Source: Rheinheimera hassiensis
GTDB taxonomy: Bacteria; Pseudomonadota; Gammaproteobacteria; Enterobacterales; Alteromonadaceae
Assembly: GCF_022436675.1 (NCBI RefSeq)
Contig: NZ_JAKUJZ010000005.1
Span: forward strand, 454,576-518,575
DNA: 64,000 nucleotides
Direction of reading: 5' to 3'
Shown: positions 31,430-40,351 of the stretch, piece after piece
Position numbering within the stretch: the first letter of the stretch is position 1
Layout of the letters: every line of letters begins with the position of its first letter
Position numbers and translations under genes: made by a program
The notes under the pieces: generated by a model
What the model saw: the letters and a program-made list of their open reading frames with translations, nothing else
Told to the model about the DNA's origin: nothing
Databases searched by the model: none

Positions 31430-32314
31430 ATGCCCTGGATCCAACTGCGCGTTAGCACCAACGAAGAAAAAGCCGAACAAGTCAGCGATATGCTGATGGG
31501 CTGGGGCGCTCAGGCCGTCAGTTTTGTTGATGCACACGACACGCCGATCTACGAGCCCATGCCAGGCGAAGTGATTTACTGGACCAATACCGTAGTAGTG
31601 GGCCTGTTTGATGCTGAACACCCGATGGATAAGGTAGTAAAGCAGCTGGAACAGGTTTCATTTTTTAAAGACGGTGTCGATTACAAGCTGGAGCAGTTAG
31701 AAGATAAAGACTGGGAACGCGAATGGATGGATAACTTCCACCCGATTAAATTTGGCACCAGGCTTTGGGTATGCCCCAGCTGGCGTGATATCCCGGACCC
31801 GACAGCAGTAAACGTAATGTTAGACCCTGGCCTGGCCTTTGGTACCGGCACCCACCCTACTACTGCGCTATGTATGCAGTGGCTGGACGCCACCATAGAA
31901 CCACAGCAAACCGTAGTTGATTTTGGTTGTGGCTCCGGCATTTTGGGCATAGCAGCGTTAAAGCTGGGCGCCAAACGAGTGATTGGTGTCGATATCGACC
32001 CACAGGCAATAGAAGCCAGCACAGCTAACGCCAGACGCAATAATGTCGAAGGCCAGATAGAGCTGTATTTACCTAAAGACCAGCCGAGCAATTTTCAGGC
32101 TGATGTCGTAGTAGCCAATATTCTCGCCGGGCCGCTGGCCGAATTAAAGCAAGTGATAAGCAGCTACGTAAAACCCGGTGGTAAACTGGCACTGTCAGGC
32201 ATTTTAGAAAGCCAGGCACAAAGTGTGATTGACGCTTACAGTGACGAGTTCAGCTTTGATCCAATAGCCATGCAGGAAGAATGGGTGCGCCTGAGCGCAC
32301 ACAAGCATGGTTAA
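31430..32314 (+). CDS. prmA: Ribosomal protein L11 methyltransferase
   Basis: PrmA trimethylates L11 with S-adenosylmethionine. The 294-residue product starts [20 protein letters not shown], carries the substrate-binding N-domain, the [20 protein letters not shown] block, SAM motif [21 protein letters not shown], and [10 protein letters not shown]. Length is as in E. coli. In E. coli dusB-fis follows; here lepB follows tail-to-tail with a 3-bp gap. Confidence 0.97.
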   Translation: MPWIQLRVSTNEEKAEQVSDMLMGWGAQAVSFVDAHDTPIYEPMPGEVIYWTNTVVVGLFDAEHPMDKVVKQLEQVSFFKDGVDYKLEQLEDKDWEREWMDNFHPIKFGTRLWVCPSWRDIPDPTAVNVMLDPGLAFGTGTHPTTALCMQWLDATIEPQQTVVDFGCGSGILGIAALKLGAKRVIGVDIDPQAIEASTANARRNNVEGQIELYLPKDQPSNFQADVVVANILAGPLAELKQVISSYVKPGGKLALSGILESQAQSVIDAYSDEFSFDPIAMQEEWVRLSAHKHG

Positions 32315-32317
32315 CAG

Positions 32318-32989
32318 CTAAAGCGCTGCAAAAAAACGCTCGCTGCGCGGCAAGTAGTAATTATCATAATCCAGCGAAAACAACACCTTGCCAGCACGAC
32401 CGACAATTTCTTTGCGCGGTACAAAGCCGATTACACGCGAGTCGGCGCTGTTATCGCGGTTATCGCCCAATACCAGATAGTGGCCGGCAGGCACTTTTAC
32501 GGCGTTAAAACTGTCGCGGCCAGTCGCAAAGGGGGCCAGCTTTACTGTATGGGTAATATTGCCTAGTTGTTCGCTTAGCAACTGGCTGCCCTCGTCAGTA
32601 GCTGAATAAAATTCTGCAGCAGTATCCGGCCGGTTATACACCAGTTGCTCGCCATTAATACTCAGCACATTGTGTTGCATTGCCACCACATCACCCGGCA
32701 CACCGATAACACGTTTTACCAGCCGGTTATCGGCAGCTTCTGACAGGAAAATAACAATATCACCGCGCTGTGGATCAGCGCGTTTTATCAGCGACACTGT
32801 GGTAAAGGGCAGGCGTAAATCATAGGCCATTTTATTCACCAAAATGCGATCGCCAATCTCAATAGTCGGCTGCATCGATCCCGATGGCACATCATTCCAA
32901 TCGGCTACCGCACTTCTGAACACAAACATTAAACTTAAAAACACCAGTATGCCGCGGTTATCACGCCACAGCTGCAATACTTTATTCAT
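32318..32989 (-). CDS. lepB: Signal peptidase I
   Basis: This S26-family membrane protease removes signal peptides. The 223-residue protein has one clear N-terminal membrane segment (about 13-30), the Ser nucleophile in WNDVPSGSMQPTIEIGDRIL (about residue 37), the Lys in NRLVKRVIGVPGDVVAMQ, and the C-terminal LVLGDNRDNSADSRVIGFVP. It is shorter than E. coli LepB (two helices, 324 residues) and is not beside lepA-rnc here, so it may be an additional signal peptidase; whether another lepB exists cannot be seen. Confidence 0.9.
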   Translation of the reverse strand: MNKVLQLWRDNRGILVFLSLMFVFRSAVADWNDVPSGSMQPTIEIGDRILVNKMAYDLRLPFTTVSLIKRADPQRGDIVIFLSEAADNRLVKRVIGVPGDVVAMQHNVLSINGEQLVYNRPDTAAEFYSATDEGSQLLSEQLGNITHTVKLAPFATGRDSFNAVKVPAGHYLVLGDNRDNSADSRVIGFVPRKEIVGRAGKVLFSLDYDNYYLPRSERFFAAL

Positions 32990-33068
32990 TCCCTGACTCC
33001 GTTAAGTACAAACGTAATGTCAGACCTGGGGCGCGAAACAAAGTTCAGCATGTGCAAGAGGCTAAGTT

Positions 33069-33112
33069 CAACATGCAGACAGCCGGGTATTTACCCGGCT
33101 GTCTGCATGTTG
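33069..33112. terminator. Perfect 21-bp inverted repeat, probable terminator
   Basis: CAACATGCAGACAGCCGGGTA pairs perfectly with its complement across a 2-nt centre (21 bp listed as arm 33069-33089 and arm 33092-33112). It lies 16 bp beyond the stop codon of the beta-barrel protein gene on the minus strand. It has no T-run, so termination may rely on the long GC-rich stem. Confidence 0.6.
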
Positions 33113-33127
33113 AGTAACGTGGCGGGC

Positions 33128-33709
33128 TTAAAAGGTGTACTGAATACCGATACTGGCGTAATCCACTTTAGTGTCAAAATTATCAATCTCGGCCAGGATG
33201 CCAATCTCATCGCGGTCAAATTCTACATCAAAGCGGGTGTAATCCAGACGCAGATCCAGGTTCTGCGTCAGCGCAAAGGATACTCCTACACCATAAAATA
33301 TATCTGAGCCGTCAACGTCATCGCTGTCATCGGTGGCATTAATGTCGGCTTTCCACCAGACATTACCGCCCTGCGCATACACAGTAAAACGCTCCGTCAC
33401 CGGTAAGCCGGCTTTTAACGCCAGAGTGTAACCATCTAAATCTGTGTTAAAAACACTGTTGCCATAGTTGCCAAAATCGATGTAACCACCTTCTAAAGAC
33501 AGCACCTGATTAAACTGAGCGCCTACAAAATACCGGCTGGCGTTATCTTCATCATCAAAATCCTCATCATCACCGTCTACGTTTAGCAAGCCATAAGCAG
33601 CGCCAACGTAGATACCCATGTGGTCAATATCGTCTTCTGGTGTAACAGCATAAGCCGAGGTGGCGATAAGAGAAGATGCAGTTAATACAGCTAGAAATGA
33701 CTTTCTCAT
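33128..33709 (-). CDS. Outer membrane beta-barrel protein
   Basis: The 193-residue product has a signal peptide (MRKSFLAVLTASSLIATSAYA), then alternating beta strands: MGIYVGAAYGLLNV, SRYFVGAQFNQVLSLEGGYI, FTVYAQGGNVWWKADI, IFYGVGVSFALTQNLDLRLD and a C-terminal strand YASIGIQYTF ending in Phe, the BamA recognition signal. Several acidic loops (DGDDEDFDDEDN, NATDDSDDVDGSD) could bind cations. It looks like an eight-stranded OmpA/OmpW-like barrel; role unknown. Monocistronic. Confidence 0.8.
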   Translation of the reverse strand: MRKSFLAVLTASSLIATSAYAVTPEDDIDHMGIYVGAAYGLLNVDGDDEDFDDEDNASRYFVGAQFNQVLSLEGGYIDFGNYGNSVFNTDLDGYTLALKAGLPVTERFTVYAQGGNVWWKADINATDDSDDVDGSDIFYGVGVSFALTQNLDLRLDYTRFDVEFDRDEIGILAEIDNFDTKVDYASIGIQYTF

Positions 33710-33906
33710 TATAAACTCCGTTAAATCAGCTAATAGTAATTGGCACTTTGGCCTTAGTTCGCTGTAACGGTTACAAGCTTTGTACCACTTTTAAAAATAA
33801 AAATAAGACATTAAAAATCAAAAGCTTAAATTCTGACAACTTTTCCGGGCCGATTTTAAGCCGTTATAATATTGTAATACTAACATCGTAATGTGCAGAA
33901 TTTACA

Positions 33907-34008
33907 ATGCTTAAATGGCAGTTTCAGCGCCAAAACTGCCAACAATTGATTGAATTATATACAAATACCGAATATGAATACTTTAGCAGTGCCTTAGCGG
34001 CAGGTTAA
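33907..34008 (+). CDS. Possible 33-residue small ORF
   Basis: An ATG at 33907 opens a 33-codon frame (MLKWQFQRQNCQQLIELYTN then TEYEYFSSALAAG) that ends 15 bp inside the 3' end of the hybrid kinase gene on the opposite strand. A TATAAT at 33865-33870 lies 37 bp upstream. No clear Shine-Dalgarno. The flanking 33710-33906 shows no other gene. Coding status uncertain. Confidence 0.25.
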   Translation: MLKWQFQRQNCQQLIELYTNTEYEYFSSALAAG

Positions 34009-35970
34009 CACTAAGCTGTTTAGTGCCTGTTTAGTGATAGGTTTTAACAGGCTCTGCTGGACAATGCTACTACCGGATGCGGCCACATCATGCTCATGTC
34101 CACTTACCACAATCACAATATTGTCAGGATAGTTATGCTCAATCCGCTCAATAAGCTGCAGTCCATCACTATCTGGCAGCCCCAGATCAAGCAAAATTCT
34201 GTCAAACCGGTGCAGTAAGGCCAGTTCGCGCATACACTCTTCTGCGCTGTGTGCCAGTGTGGTTTTCACCCCCAGGCTTTCTAACAGTATCTGCATTAAT
34301 TGTGCAGCTTCAGTATCATCCTCTACCACCAGAAAATGCAGCGGCATACTATCTGCTGCGCTGTTGTCTACCGATGCCGCATTGCCCGTTAAATAACAGC
34401 GTAATGCACGGTATAGCTGATTCTTCGTGATCGGTTTGGACAGCACGTCATTAAAACCCAACGCCGTTAGCTGCTGGCGGATCCCCTTCGCCATTGCTGC
34501 TGTAAGCGCAACCACAGGATAGTGATAGCCCGTTTCACGGATAGCTACCGTCGCTTCTCTGCCGTCAATGCCTGGCATATGTAGATCCATCAGAACCAGA
34601 TCGTAATAGCTATCTGATGCTATTTTTTGTTTTACCTTCGCTATTGCTTCGGCGCCATTTTCAGCAAAATCTACTGACGCACCTGTTGCCTGGATCCAAT
34701 GTGCAGACAGCTTGCGTAAGTCAGCCAAATCATCAACGATAAGTACTTCGCCTGTTAAAGCCAGCTTATTGTGCGCACCACCGGTATTGCTAATTGACGG
34801 TTCCATGCTCAATGGCTTGCGCTGGGTGTCTGTGATATCGCCCGGGTCCAGCGAAAAGGTAAATACACTGCCCTTTCCCTCTTCAGAGGCCACATCAATG
34901 CTGCCTCCCATACGCTGGATAAGCTCTGAGGAAATAGCCAGCCCCAGGCCTGCGCCGCCTTTTTTCCGGGTAAGGTAATCTTCTATCTGAGTAAAGGGCG
35001 CAAAAATATCTTTAAGTTGGCGCTGCGCAATCCCCATACCGGTGTCGGTTATGCGAAACCATAACATCTCTTTTTCTTTATTTTGCTGCACCCAAAGATC
35101 GACGGTGATACTGCCGGCGTCAGTAAATTTGATGGCGTTGTAAATCAAATTTATTAACACCTGGCGTAAACGTGTGCCATCAACAGTAATCAACGCCGGT
35201 AATTCGGTTAAAGAATTAATAGTTAATTCCAAGCCGTTATCAATAGCGGTAACATTAAGCAGGGTATAAATATCCAGCATCAGGTGGCGTAAACTGGTGG
35301 GCTCAGGGCGTAATTCCAGTTTGTTCGCCGTGATTTTGGACAGATCGAGAATATCGTTTAACAAACTCAGTAAGTGTTTGCCATTGTTCAGGATAGTATT
35401 CAGCTCTGGCCGCGCATCTTTGGTATGGTCAGATTCAAGCAGTAACTCGGTGTAGCCCAAGATCGAAGACAACGGCGTTCTGAGCTCGTGGCTAAGATGG
35501 GCTAAAAACCGATCTTTTGATCGGTTATCCGCTTCAAGACGCAGCCGGTTTAAACGTTCCAGTTCAAATTCCCGGCGGCTTAACGCATAACGTATTGCTC
35601 TGGCAAACCTTGCTTCACTCAGTTCGCTTTTTACTAAAAAGTCTGCCGCACCGTATTCCAGTGCCTGTAAATCAAGCTGCTTATCCGGTTGGCCGGTAAG
35701 CATAATAATGGGTGTAGATATACCGCTGTCTACTGCCTGTTTTAGCAACGATAAACCGGTTTCGGCGCCCAGCTGGTAATCAAGCAGACAGACATCAAAG
35801 TTGCCTTCGGCTAGTTTTTGCAACCCATCGAGTGAATTTGTTACCCACGTCAGTTGGCTGTCAAACGAGGTTAAGTCTTCCAGATGACTACGGGTAATGA
35901 TGTAGTCATCTTCATCGTCTTCGACCAGAAGGATTTTTGCCTGTAGAACCGGCTTTACCTGTTTAATCAT
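33994..35970 (-). CDS. Hybrid sensor histidine kinase, REC-HK-REC-REC
   Basis: The 658-residue soluble protein has an N-terminal receiver (about 12-125; ILLVEDDEDDY, phospho-acceptor in CLLDYQLGA), a HisKA domain with FLAHLSHELRTPLSSILG (His near 159), a HATPase domain (about 260-380; NLIYNAIKFTD N box, DTGMGIAQ, GGAGLGLAIS), a second receiver (about 400-520; LIVDDLADL, VLMDLHMPGIDG) and a third receiver (about 540-655; FLVVEDDTEA, ILLDLGLPDSDG). There is no membrane segment, so it should sense inside the cell or take phosphate at the first receiver. Last gene of the five-gene phosphorelay operon; overlaps the preceding regulator gene by 8 bp. Confidence 0.9.
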   Translation of the reverse strand: MIKQVKPVLQAKILLVEDDEDDYIITRSHLEDLTSFDSQLTWVTNSLDGLQKLAEGNFDVCLLDYQLGAETGLSLLKQAVDSGISTPIIMLTGQPDKQLDLQALEYGAADFLVKSELSEARFARAIRYALSRREFELERLNRLRLEADNRSKDRFLAHLSHELRTPLSSILGYTELLLESDHTKDARPELNTILNNGKHLLSLLNDILDLSKITANKLELRPEPTSLRHLMLDIYTLLNVTAIDNGLELTINSLTELPALITVDGTRLRQVLINLIYNAIKFTDAGSITVDLWVQQNKEKEMLWFRITDTGMGIAQRQLKDIFAPFTQIEDYLTRKKGGAGLGLAISSELIQRMGGSIDVASEEGKGSVFTFSLDPGDITDTQRKPLSMEPSISNTGGAHNKLALTGEVLIVDDLADLRKLSAHWIQATGASVDFAENGAEAIAKVKQKIASDSYYDLVLMDLHMPGIDGREATVAIRETGYHYPVVALTAAMAKGIRQQLTALGFNDVLSKPITKNQLYRALRCYLTGNAASVDNSAADSMPLHFLVVEDDTEAAQLMQILLESLGVKTTLAHSAEECMRELALLHRFDRILLDLGLPDSDGLQLIERIEHNYPDNIVIVVSGHEHDVAASGSSIVQQSLLKPITKQALNSLVLTCR

Positions 35971-36424
35971 TATTTTCTACTGGTAACTCAACAAACTCTA
36001 CCCAATATTTACCCAGGGTGCGCATTAGCTCTACCAAACCATCAAAGTTTACCGGCTTGGTGATATACGACGCCGCGCCTAAATTGTAACCCCGCACCAT
36101 GTCTTCTTCTTGTTTTGACGTGGTAAGAATAACGATAGGAATACCACGTAACTTATCGTCATTTTTAATATTATGCAGTGCTTCACGGCCATCCATCCGT
36201 GGCATATTTAAATCGAGTAATATCAGGCTGGGCCGCGGACAAGGCACGCCGGTGGCATATTTACCTTCTTTGCGCAGATATTCCAGTAGCTCTACACCGT
36301 CTTCAACGCAATACAGCGAATTAAGTACCCGGCTTTCACGCAGTGCATCCTGTGTTAGTAATCGATCATCTTCATCATCATCAGCCATTAAAATAGTAAT
36401 TGGCCGTGTCTTGTTAAGTGGCAT
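35963..36424 (-). CDS. Single-domain response regulator, Rcp1-like
   Basis: The 153-residue protein is one receiver: acidic pocket ILMADDDEDDRLL, phospho-acceptor Asp in LILLDLNMPRMDGREAL, Thr/Ser in VILTTSKQEED and Lys in YITKPVNFDG. The N-x-P-x-M-D-G-R and DDDEDD pattern with an insertion (KYATGVPCPRPS) before the acceptor strand is typical of Rcp1-type regulators that act with phytochrome-like kinases. No output domain, so it likely relays phosphate. Its start overlaps the kinase stop by 1 bp and its end overlaps the hybrid kinase start by 8 bp. Confidence 0.92.
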   Translation of the reverse strand: MPLNKTRPITILMADDDEDDRLLTQDALRESRVLNSLYCVEDGVELLEYLRKEGKYATGVPCPRPSLILLDLNMPRMDGREALHNIKNDDKLRGIPIVILTTSKQEEDMVRGYNLGAASYITKPVNFDGLVELMRTLGKYWVEFVELPVENND

Positions 36425-37908
36425 TATTCAGTTTCTCCCCTGCTGCCAAACGGTGTGCCGTCGGCAGGCAAAATTAATGTAAAAGTGGCGCCAACCCCCG
36501 GCTCACCCGATGCGTAAATTAACCCTCTGTGTCTTTCTACAATCCGCCGGCATACCGCCAGCCCAATGCCAGTCCCTTTATATTCTGAGCGGCCGTGCAG
36601 GCGTTGAAACGGTGTAAAAATTTTCTCGGCATACTCTATCGCAAAGCCAATGCCGTTGTCTGTCAGGGTTATTACATACCAATCCGGGCAAATGCCCTGC
36701 TGCATAATATTAGGCTGGTGCACTGCAGCAGTAATAGTAATAACCGGTGTTCTGTCCGGTAGGCGGAATTTCAGCGAATTTGACAACAGATTAAGAAACA
36801 GCTGACTAAGCTGACTGCTATCGGCCTGTATTACCGGTAAATTCTCTATATTGATTTGGGCATTACTTTCCTGAACTGCAATTTCAAGATCGTCCAGTGC
36901 GTAATTAACAACTTCAGTTAAATTGGTGGGTGCAAAATCCCTGCCCCGGGTATTGATGCGGGAAAAATCCAGCAAATCGTTGATTAAATGCGACATTCTT
37001 TGCGCAGCGCTGCGCATCCTCTTCATGTAGTCCAGGCCTTTCTCGCCCAGCTCCTGACTAAACGACGCCTCCAGGCGATCACCAAATGCCTGAATTTTCC
37101 GCAACGGCTCTTGTAAGTCGTGGGACGCAACAAAGGCAAAATCCTCCAGCTCCCGGTTGCTACGGCTTAATTCCTCCGAATACAAGCGTAACTCCTGTGT
37201 GCGCTCTTCCACTTTCAGCGCCAGTTCTTCGTTCTTGCTTTCCAGTACAGCCAGATACTTTCGCTCTTTCTTTACATTAATAGATGACAGGATCAGCATC
37301 AGTATCACCAGTACACTGCTTAATATGCCAGATAAAATAAAGTTAAGCTGGGCGTCGTCACGCCCTTTAGTCAGGCGCAGAAACAGGCTTTCCCGGTAGG
37401 ATTTTTCTACCTGGCGGGTGATATCAAATAATGCCCGGAACTCCAGATAAATGTTCTTACCGCGGTCAGTTTTTAGTAATCTGAGCGCCAGCGCATCTTT
37501 ATTTTGCTGTGCCAGCCCAACAATTTCAGTTAGCTCAGCAATTTTGGCCTCTGCTAACCCGATCATCTCATTGATGCGCAGTTGCTGCTCCGGTATCTCA
37601 GATTCAATAGCCTGTACTTCAGTTATTTGCGCTTTTACCCGGCTTAATGCCGCCTGATAGGGTTCCAGATAGATAATATTATCTGTCAGTAAGTAACCCC
37701 GCTGGCCAGATTCGGCCGACAATACCGACAAATGCAAATCATCAAGTTTGACAATATTGTCCCCGGTGTTGGTCAGGCTGGTTTGCGTAGCAGTTAACTC
37801 TTTAATTGAACTGATTGCCAGATAAGCATTGAAGCCAATCAGGCACATCATCACCGCCCCCAGTAAAAACCAGCTGGTACGGGCACTGTTTAACAGACTG
37901 CCTGGCAT
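36424..37908 (-). CDS. CHASE3-domain sensor histidine kinase
   Basis: The 494-residue protein has a first membrane helix (about 12-32), a CHASE3 periplasmic domain (about 35-185; LHLSVLSAESGQRGYLLTDN), a second helix (about 188-210), a coiled coil (about 213-250), a HisKA domain with FAFVASHDLQEPLRKIQAFG and His near 260, and a HATPase domain (NLLSNSLKFR, DNGIGFAIEYAEKIF, GTGIGLAVCRRI). The SHDLQEPLR H box is of the phytochrome-kinase type and matches the Rcp1-like partner next door. The CHASE3 ligand is unknown. Confidence 0.9.
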   Translation of the reverse strand: MPGSLLNSARTSWFLLGAVMMCLIGFNAYLAISSIKELTATQTSLTNTGDNIVKLDDLHLSVLSAESGQRGYLLTDNIIYLEPYQAALSRVKAQITEVQAIESEIPEQQLRINEMIGLAEAKIAELTEIVGLAQQNKDALALRLLKTDRGKNIYLEFRALFDITRQVEKSYRESLFLRLTKGRDDAQLNFILSGILSSVLVILMLILSSINVKKERKYLAVLESKNEELALKVEERTQELRLYSEELSRSNRELEDFAFVASHDLQEPLRKIQAFGDRLEASFSQELGEKGLDYMKRMRSAAQRMSHLINDLLDFSRINTRGRDFAPTNLTEVVNYALDDLEIAVQESNAQINIENLPVIQADSSQLSQLFLNLLSNSLKFRLPDRTPVITITAAVHQPNIMQQGICPDWYVITLTDNGIGFAIEYAEKIFTPFQRLHGRSEYKGTGIGLAVCRRIVERHRGLIYASGEPGVGATFTLILPADGTPFGSRGETE

Positions 37909-37931
37909 CTATGCTTCCCTTTTTAATTGCG

Positions 37932-38141
37932 TCACGCTGATGGATCTGACAAGTTTTCCAGTAACTGACTACAGTCCTGACAGGACTGCAGTATTTTATC
38001 CACAGCTTCAATCGCTTTTTGCGGCGGCAAATTGTTTTCCAGTACCAGCTTAATTAACTCCGCCTGCATCGAGATCCGATTCAGCGGCTTGCGAATATCA
38101 TGCACTTGCTTAGCTAACTCAGCCACTTTTGCGTCAGACAT
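37932..38141 (-). CDS. Free-standing DHp/HisKA-like phospho-acceptor domain
   Basis: The 69-residue helical protein starts MSDAKVAELAKQVHDIRKPL and continues NRISMQAELI, a near-exact histidine-kinase H box (HDxRxPL..I....ELI) with the candidate phospho-His at residue 14. A second helix KAIEAVDKILQSCQDCSQLL completes the antiparallel pair of a DHp domain. No ATPase domain follows, so it cannot phosphorylate itself. The neighbours are an NtrC-type regulator upstream (20-bp gap) and a CHASE3 kinase downstream (23-bp gap), which suggests it passes phosphate between receivers, binds a neighbour's DHp, or blocks it. Function is inference. Confidence 0.7.
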   Translation of the reverse strand: MSDAKVAELAKQVHDIRKPLNRISMQAELIKLVLENNLPPQKAIEAVDKILQSCQDCSQLLENLSDPSA

Positions 38142-38161
38142 TATATTATCCCCGTTAATAA

Positions 38162-39496
38162 CTAGCTAAATTCCCCTAAACCACCATAGGCACTTAACCG
38201 GTTGTACAAGGTTTTCACACTTACTCCCAACATATCGGCAGCCATAGCTTTGTTTCCGCCAACTTTTTTCAATGTCAGGTAAATTAACTCTCTCTCGACT
38301 TCATCAATAGTTTTGCCCGCCGTCAGGCCGGTTTTTTCTTTCTGTACAGCAGAAAACGGAGATGCAAACGAGGTGGGTAATTCAATTTCATCCTTGGCAG
38401 GATCACTCATAATGTAAGCGCGGTGCACTGTATGGCGCAGCTCTCTGACGTTACCCGGCCAATCAAAGCTGGCCAGCCGCTGCAGCTGTGCGTTGCTAAA
38501 TTGGTAGGTTGTGCCGTTCTCGTCGTTTAAGCTGGCTAAAAACGCTTTCGCTAACAGCGGGATGTCTGCCGCACGCTCTCTGAGCGGCGGAATTTCAATC
38601 GGGAATACCGCCAGACGAAAATAAATATCTTCACGCAGAATATTTTTTTCGGCAATATTTTCCAGGCTTCGGTTAGTCGCCGATACCACCCGGCAATCTA
38701 CAGCAATTTCTTTACTGCCACCTACCCGCACGATCTTTTTCGTCTCTAATACCCGCAATAAATGTGGTTGCATATCGAGCGGCATTTCGGTCACTTCATC
38801 TAAAAATAATGTGCCGCCCTGAGCCCGCTCAAAAACCCCGGTTTTTTGCGCAACGGCACCGGTAAAAGCGCCTTTTTCATGGCCGAACAGCTCGCTACTG
38901 ATCAGCTCTTTCGATAAGCCACCACAGTTTGTTGCAACTAAGGCACCGGCTGTCTTGCTGGCATAATGAATAGCTGATGCAACCAGTTCCTTACCAACAC
39001 CACTTTCGCCCAACAACATCACGTTAGCATTCGAAGCAGCGACACGCTCAATCATGGTGTACAGCGCTTGCATCGGCGCCGACTCACCAATCAGACAACC
39101 AAAATGCAGCTCAGACTGAGCAGCAGAAGACTTTTTCGCTTTTTGCCTGGCCGGGTTAAGCACCCGCTCTAAACACTCACGCTGTATCGGCTTTAGCAAA
39201 TAATCTACTTTGGGCCCACACAGCTCAGCAATAATGGATTTAACCGACGGGTGTCCGGTAATAAAGGTGACTTTGGGAATAGGAAACAGGTGCTGGACTC
39301 TATCCATCAAATGGATACCGCTGCCGTCTGGCAGCATAAAGTCGAGCAGAATATGGTCAAAACTATTGTGCTCAAGCCACTCATTCGCTTCGGCTAAACT
39401 GCCAGCGACAGACACGGTATGCCCCAGAAAATCTATAATGTGGGAGGCAACCTCAGTGAATTCGTGGTCATCATCTACAAGTAATATCGATAGCAA
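38162..39496 (-). CDS. Sigma54-dependent response regulator, NtrC family
   Basis: The 444-residue protein has a receiver (about 1-115; SILLVDDDHEF, acceptor in ILLDFMLPDGSG), an AAA+ domain (about 145-375) with Walker A LGESGVGKELVASAIHYAS, the sigma54-contacting GAFTGA loop in GHEKGAFTGAVAQ, Walker B GGTLFLDEVTEMP and the R-finger region, and a Fis-type HTH (about 405-440; GGNKAMAADMLGVSVKTLYN). It should activate sigma54 promoters. It is the first gene of the operon; the 211-bp gap upstream shows no obvious sigma54 site on the minus strand. Targets are unknown. Confidence 0.93.
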   Translation of the reverse strand: MLSILLVDDDHEFTEVASHIIDFLGHTVSVAGSLAEANEWLEHNSFDHILLDFMLPDGSGIHLMDRVQHLFPIPKVTFITGHPSVKSIIAELCGPKVDYLLKPIQRECLERVLNPARQKAKKSSAAQSELHFGCLIGESAPMQALYTMIERVAASNANVMLLGESGVGKELVASAIHYASKTAGALVATNCGGLSKELISSELFGHEKGAFTGAVAQKTGVFERAQGGTLFLDEVTEMPLDMQPHLLRVLETKKIVRVGGSKEIAVDCRVVSATNRSLENIAEKNILREDIYFRLAVFPIEIPPLRERAADIPLLAKAFLASLNDENGTTYQFSNAQLQRLASFDWPGNVRELRHTVHRAYIMSDPAKDEIELPTSFASPFSAVQKEKTGLTAGKTIDEVERELIYLTLKKVGGNKAMAADMLGVSVKTLYNRLSAYGGLGEFS

Positions 39497-39707
39497 AGCT
39501 CAAATCTCATATCAGTCGATTAACAATTATCAGTTCTATGCACTATTAGATGGCAATACACTGCAATAACACGCCAATACTAAGTGTTTAGCACCCAGCT
39601 GAATAGTGATTTATTAATTATTTGTGCAAATCTGTTTGTTATCGCTGATGTAAAAAAGTGCAATGCAGCTGTGATGCTAAAGCACTACTTTAGCGCTAAT
39701 TCAGCAT

Positions 39708-40157
39708 TTAGCTTTGCTCACATAACAGCTTTAGTTTTTGCAGTGCCTTGGGCCAGGTATCCTGCATATATTGCGCATACTCGGGCGCAATATCCTGCTC
39801 AATACTCACTTCTGTACCGCTTTCTACCGCCCGAAACCGGTAGTTCTCGAACGCCGGTGCCCAGCTGGTTACCTGTTCGCTATCAAAATCATCTTGGCCA
39901 TTAACGATAAAACCCAGGTGTTTAATCGAGATCAGTTCCAGCGGTTTATGCTCAGCAATCGTTGCTACCATGCCATTACCGGACGGCGATAAAAACCGTA
40001 TGGTCTCGCCCTGTTGCCAGCTGCCTTTAAAATACGAGCCTTCGCAAAATGCTGAGGTCCAGTTACGGTAACCAACGTCCGAAAACATCCGCTGCCACAC
40101 CGTTTGCACCGGTGCATTAATCACAATACTGAAGTTAAGTTGTTTTACATTACGCAT
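39708..40157 (-). CDS. SRPBCC (START-like) domain protein
   Basis: The ATG at 40157 follows GGAGG. The 149-residue product has the SRPBCC pattern: N-terminal strand LNFSIVINAPVQTVWQRMF, YRNWTSAF, FKGSWQQGETIRFL, and C-terminal long helix WPKALQKLKLLCEQS. Such proteins bind hydrophobic ligands in a helix-grip fold; here the ligand is unknown (AHSA1/polyketide-cyclase-like). A decayed second copy of the middle of this gene lies 3.7 kb to the right at 43594-43735. Confidence 0.8.
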   Translation of the reverse strand: MRNVKQLNFSIVINAPVQTVWQRMFSDVGYRNWTSAFCEGSYFKGSWQQGETIRFLSPSGNGMVATIAEHKPLELISIKHLGFIVNGQDDFDSEQVTSWAPAFENYRFRAVESGTEVSIEQDIAPEYAQYMQDTWPKALQKLKLLCEQS

Positions 40158-40199
40158 TGTTAGCCTCCGGCCTACTGTGTTTTTACAAATTAACATAGC

Positions 40200-40229
40200 A
40201 AAAAGGCCTGCATTGCGCTGGCCTTTTTG
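40200..40229. terminator. Terminator upstream of the SRPBCC gene
   Basis: AAAAAGGCC, a 12-nt loop and GGCCTTTTT. It could end the MipA/OmpV gene on the minus strand, about 120 bp past its stop codon; the loop contains GCGC. Confidence 0.7.
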
Positions 40230-40351
40230 TTTAACTCAGGGGAATTAAGCACTGTCGAGCTGCAACCAGCCATCTGAGCCAGTGCGGAGCCAATACGTAT
40301 TGATTGACAGCGCATGGCGCAAGCTGGCAAGAACCACACGCCTAACGACGC

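Noticed and set aside
39497..39707. Sigma54 promoter in front of the NtrC-type regulator gene
   Set aside because: No GG-N10-GC pair with proper flanks was found on the minus strand.
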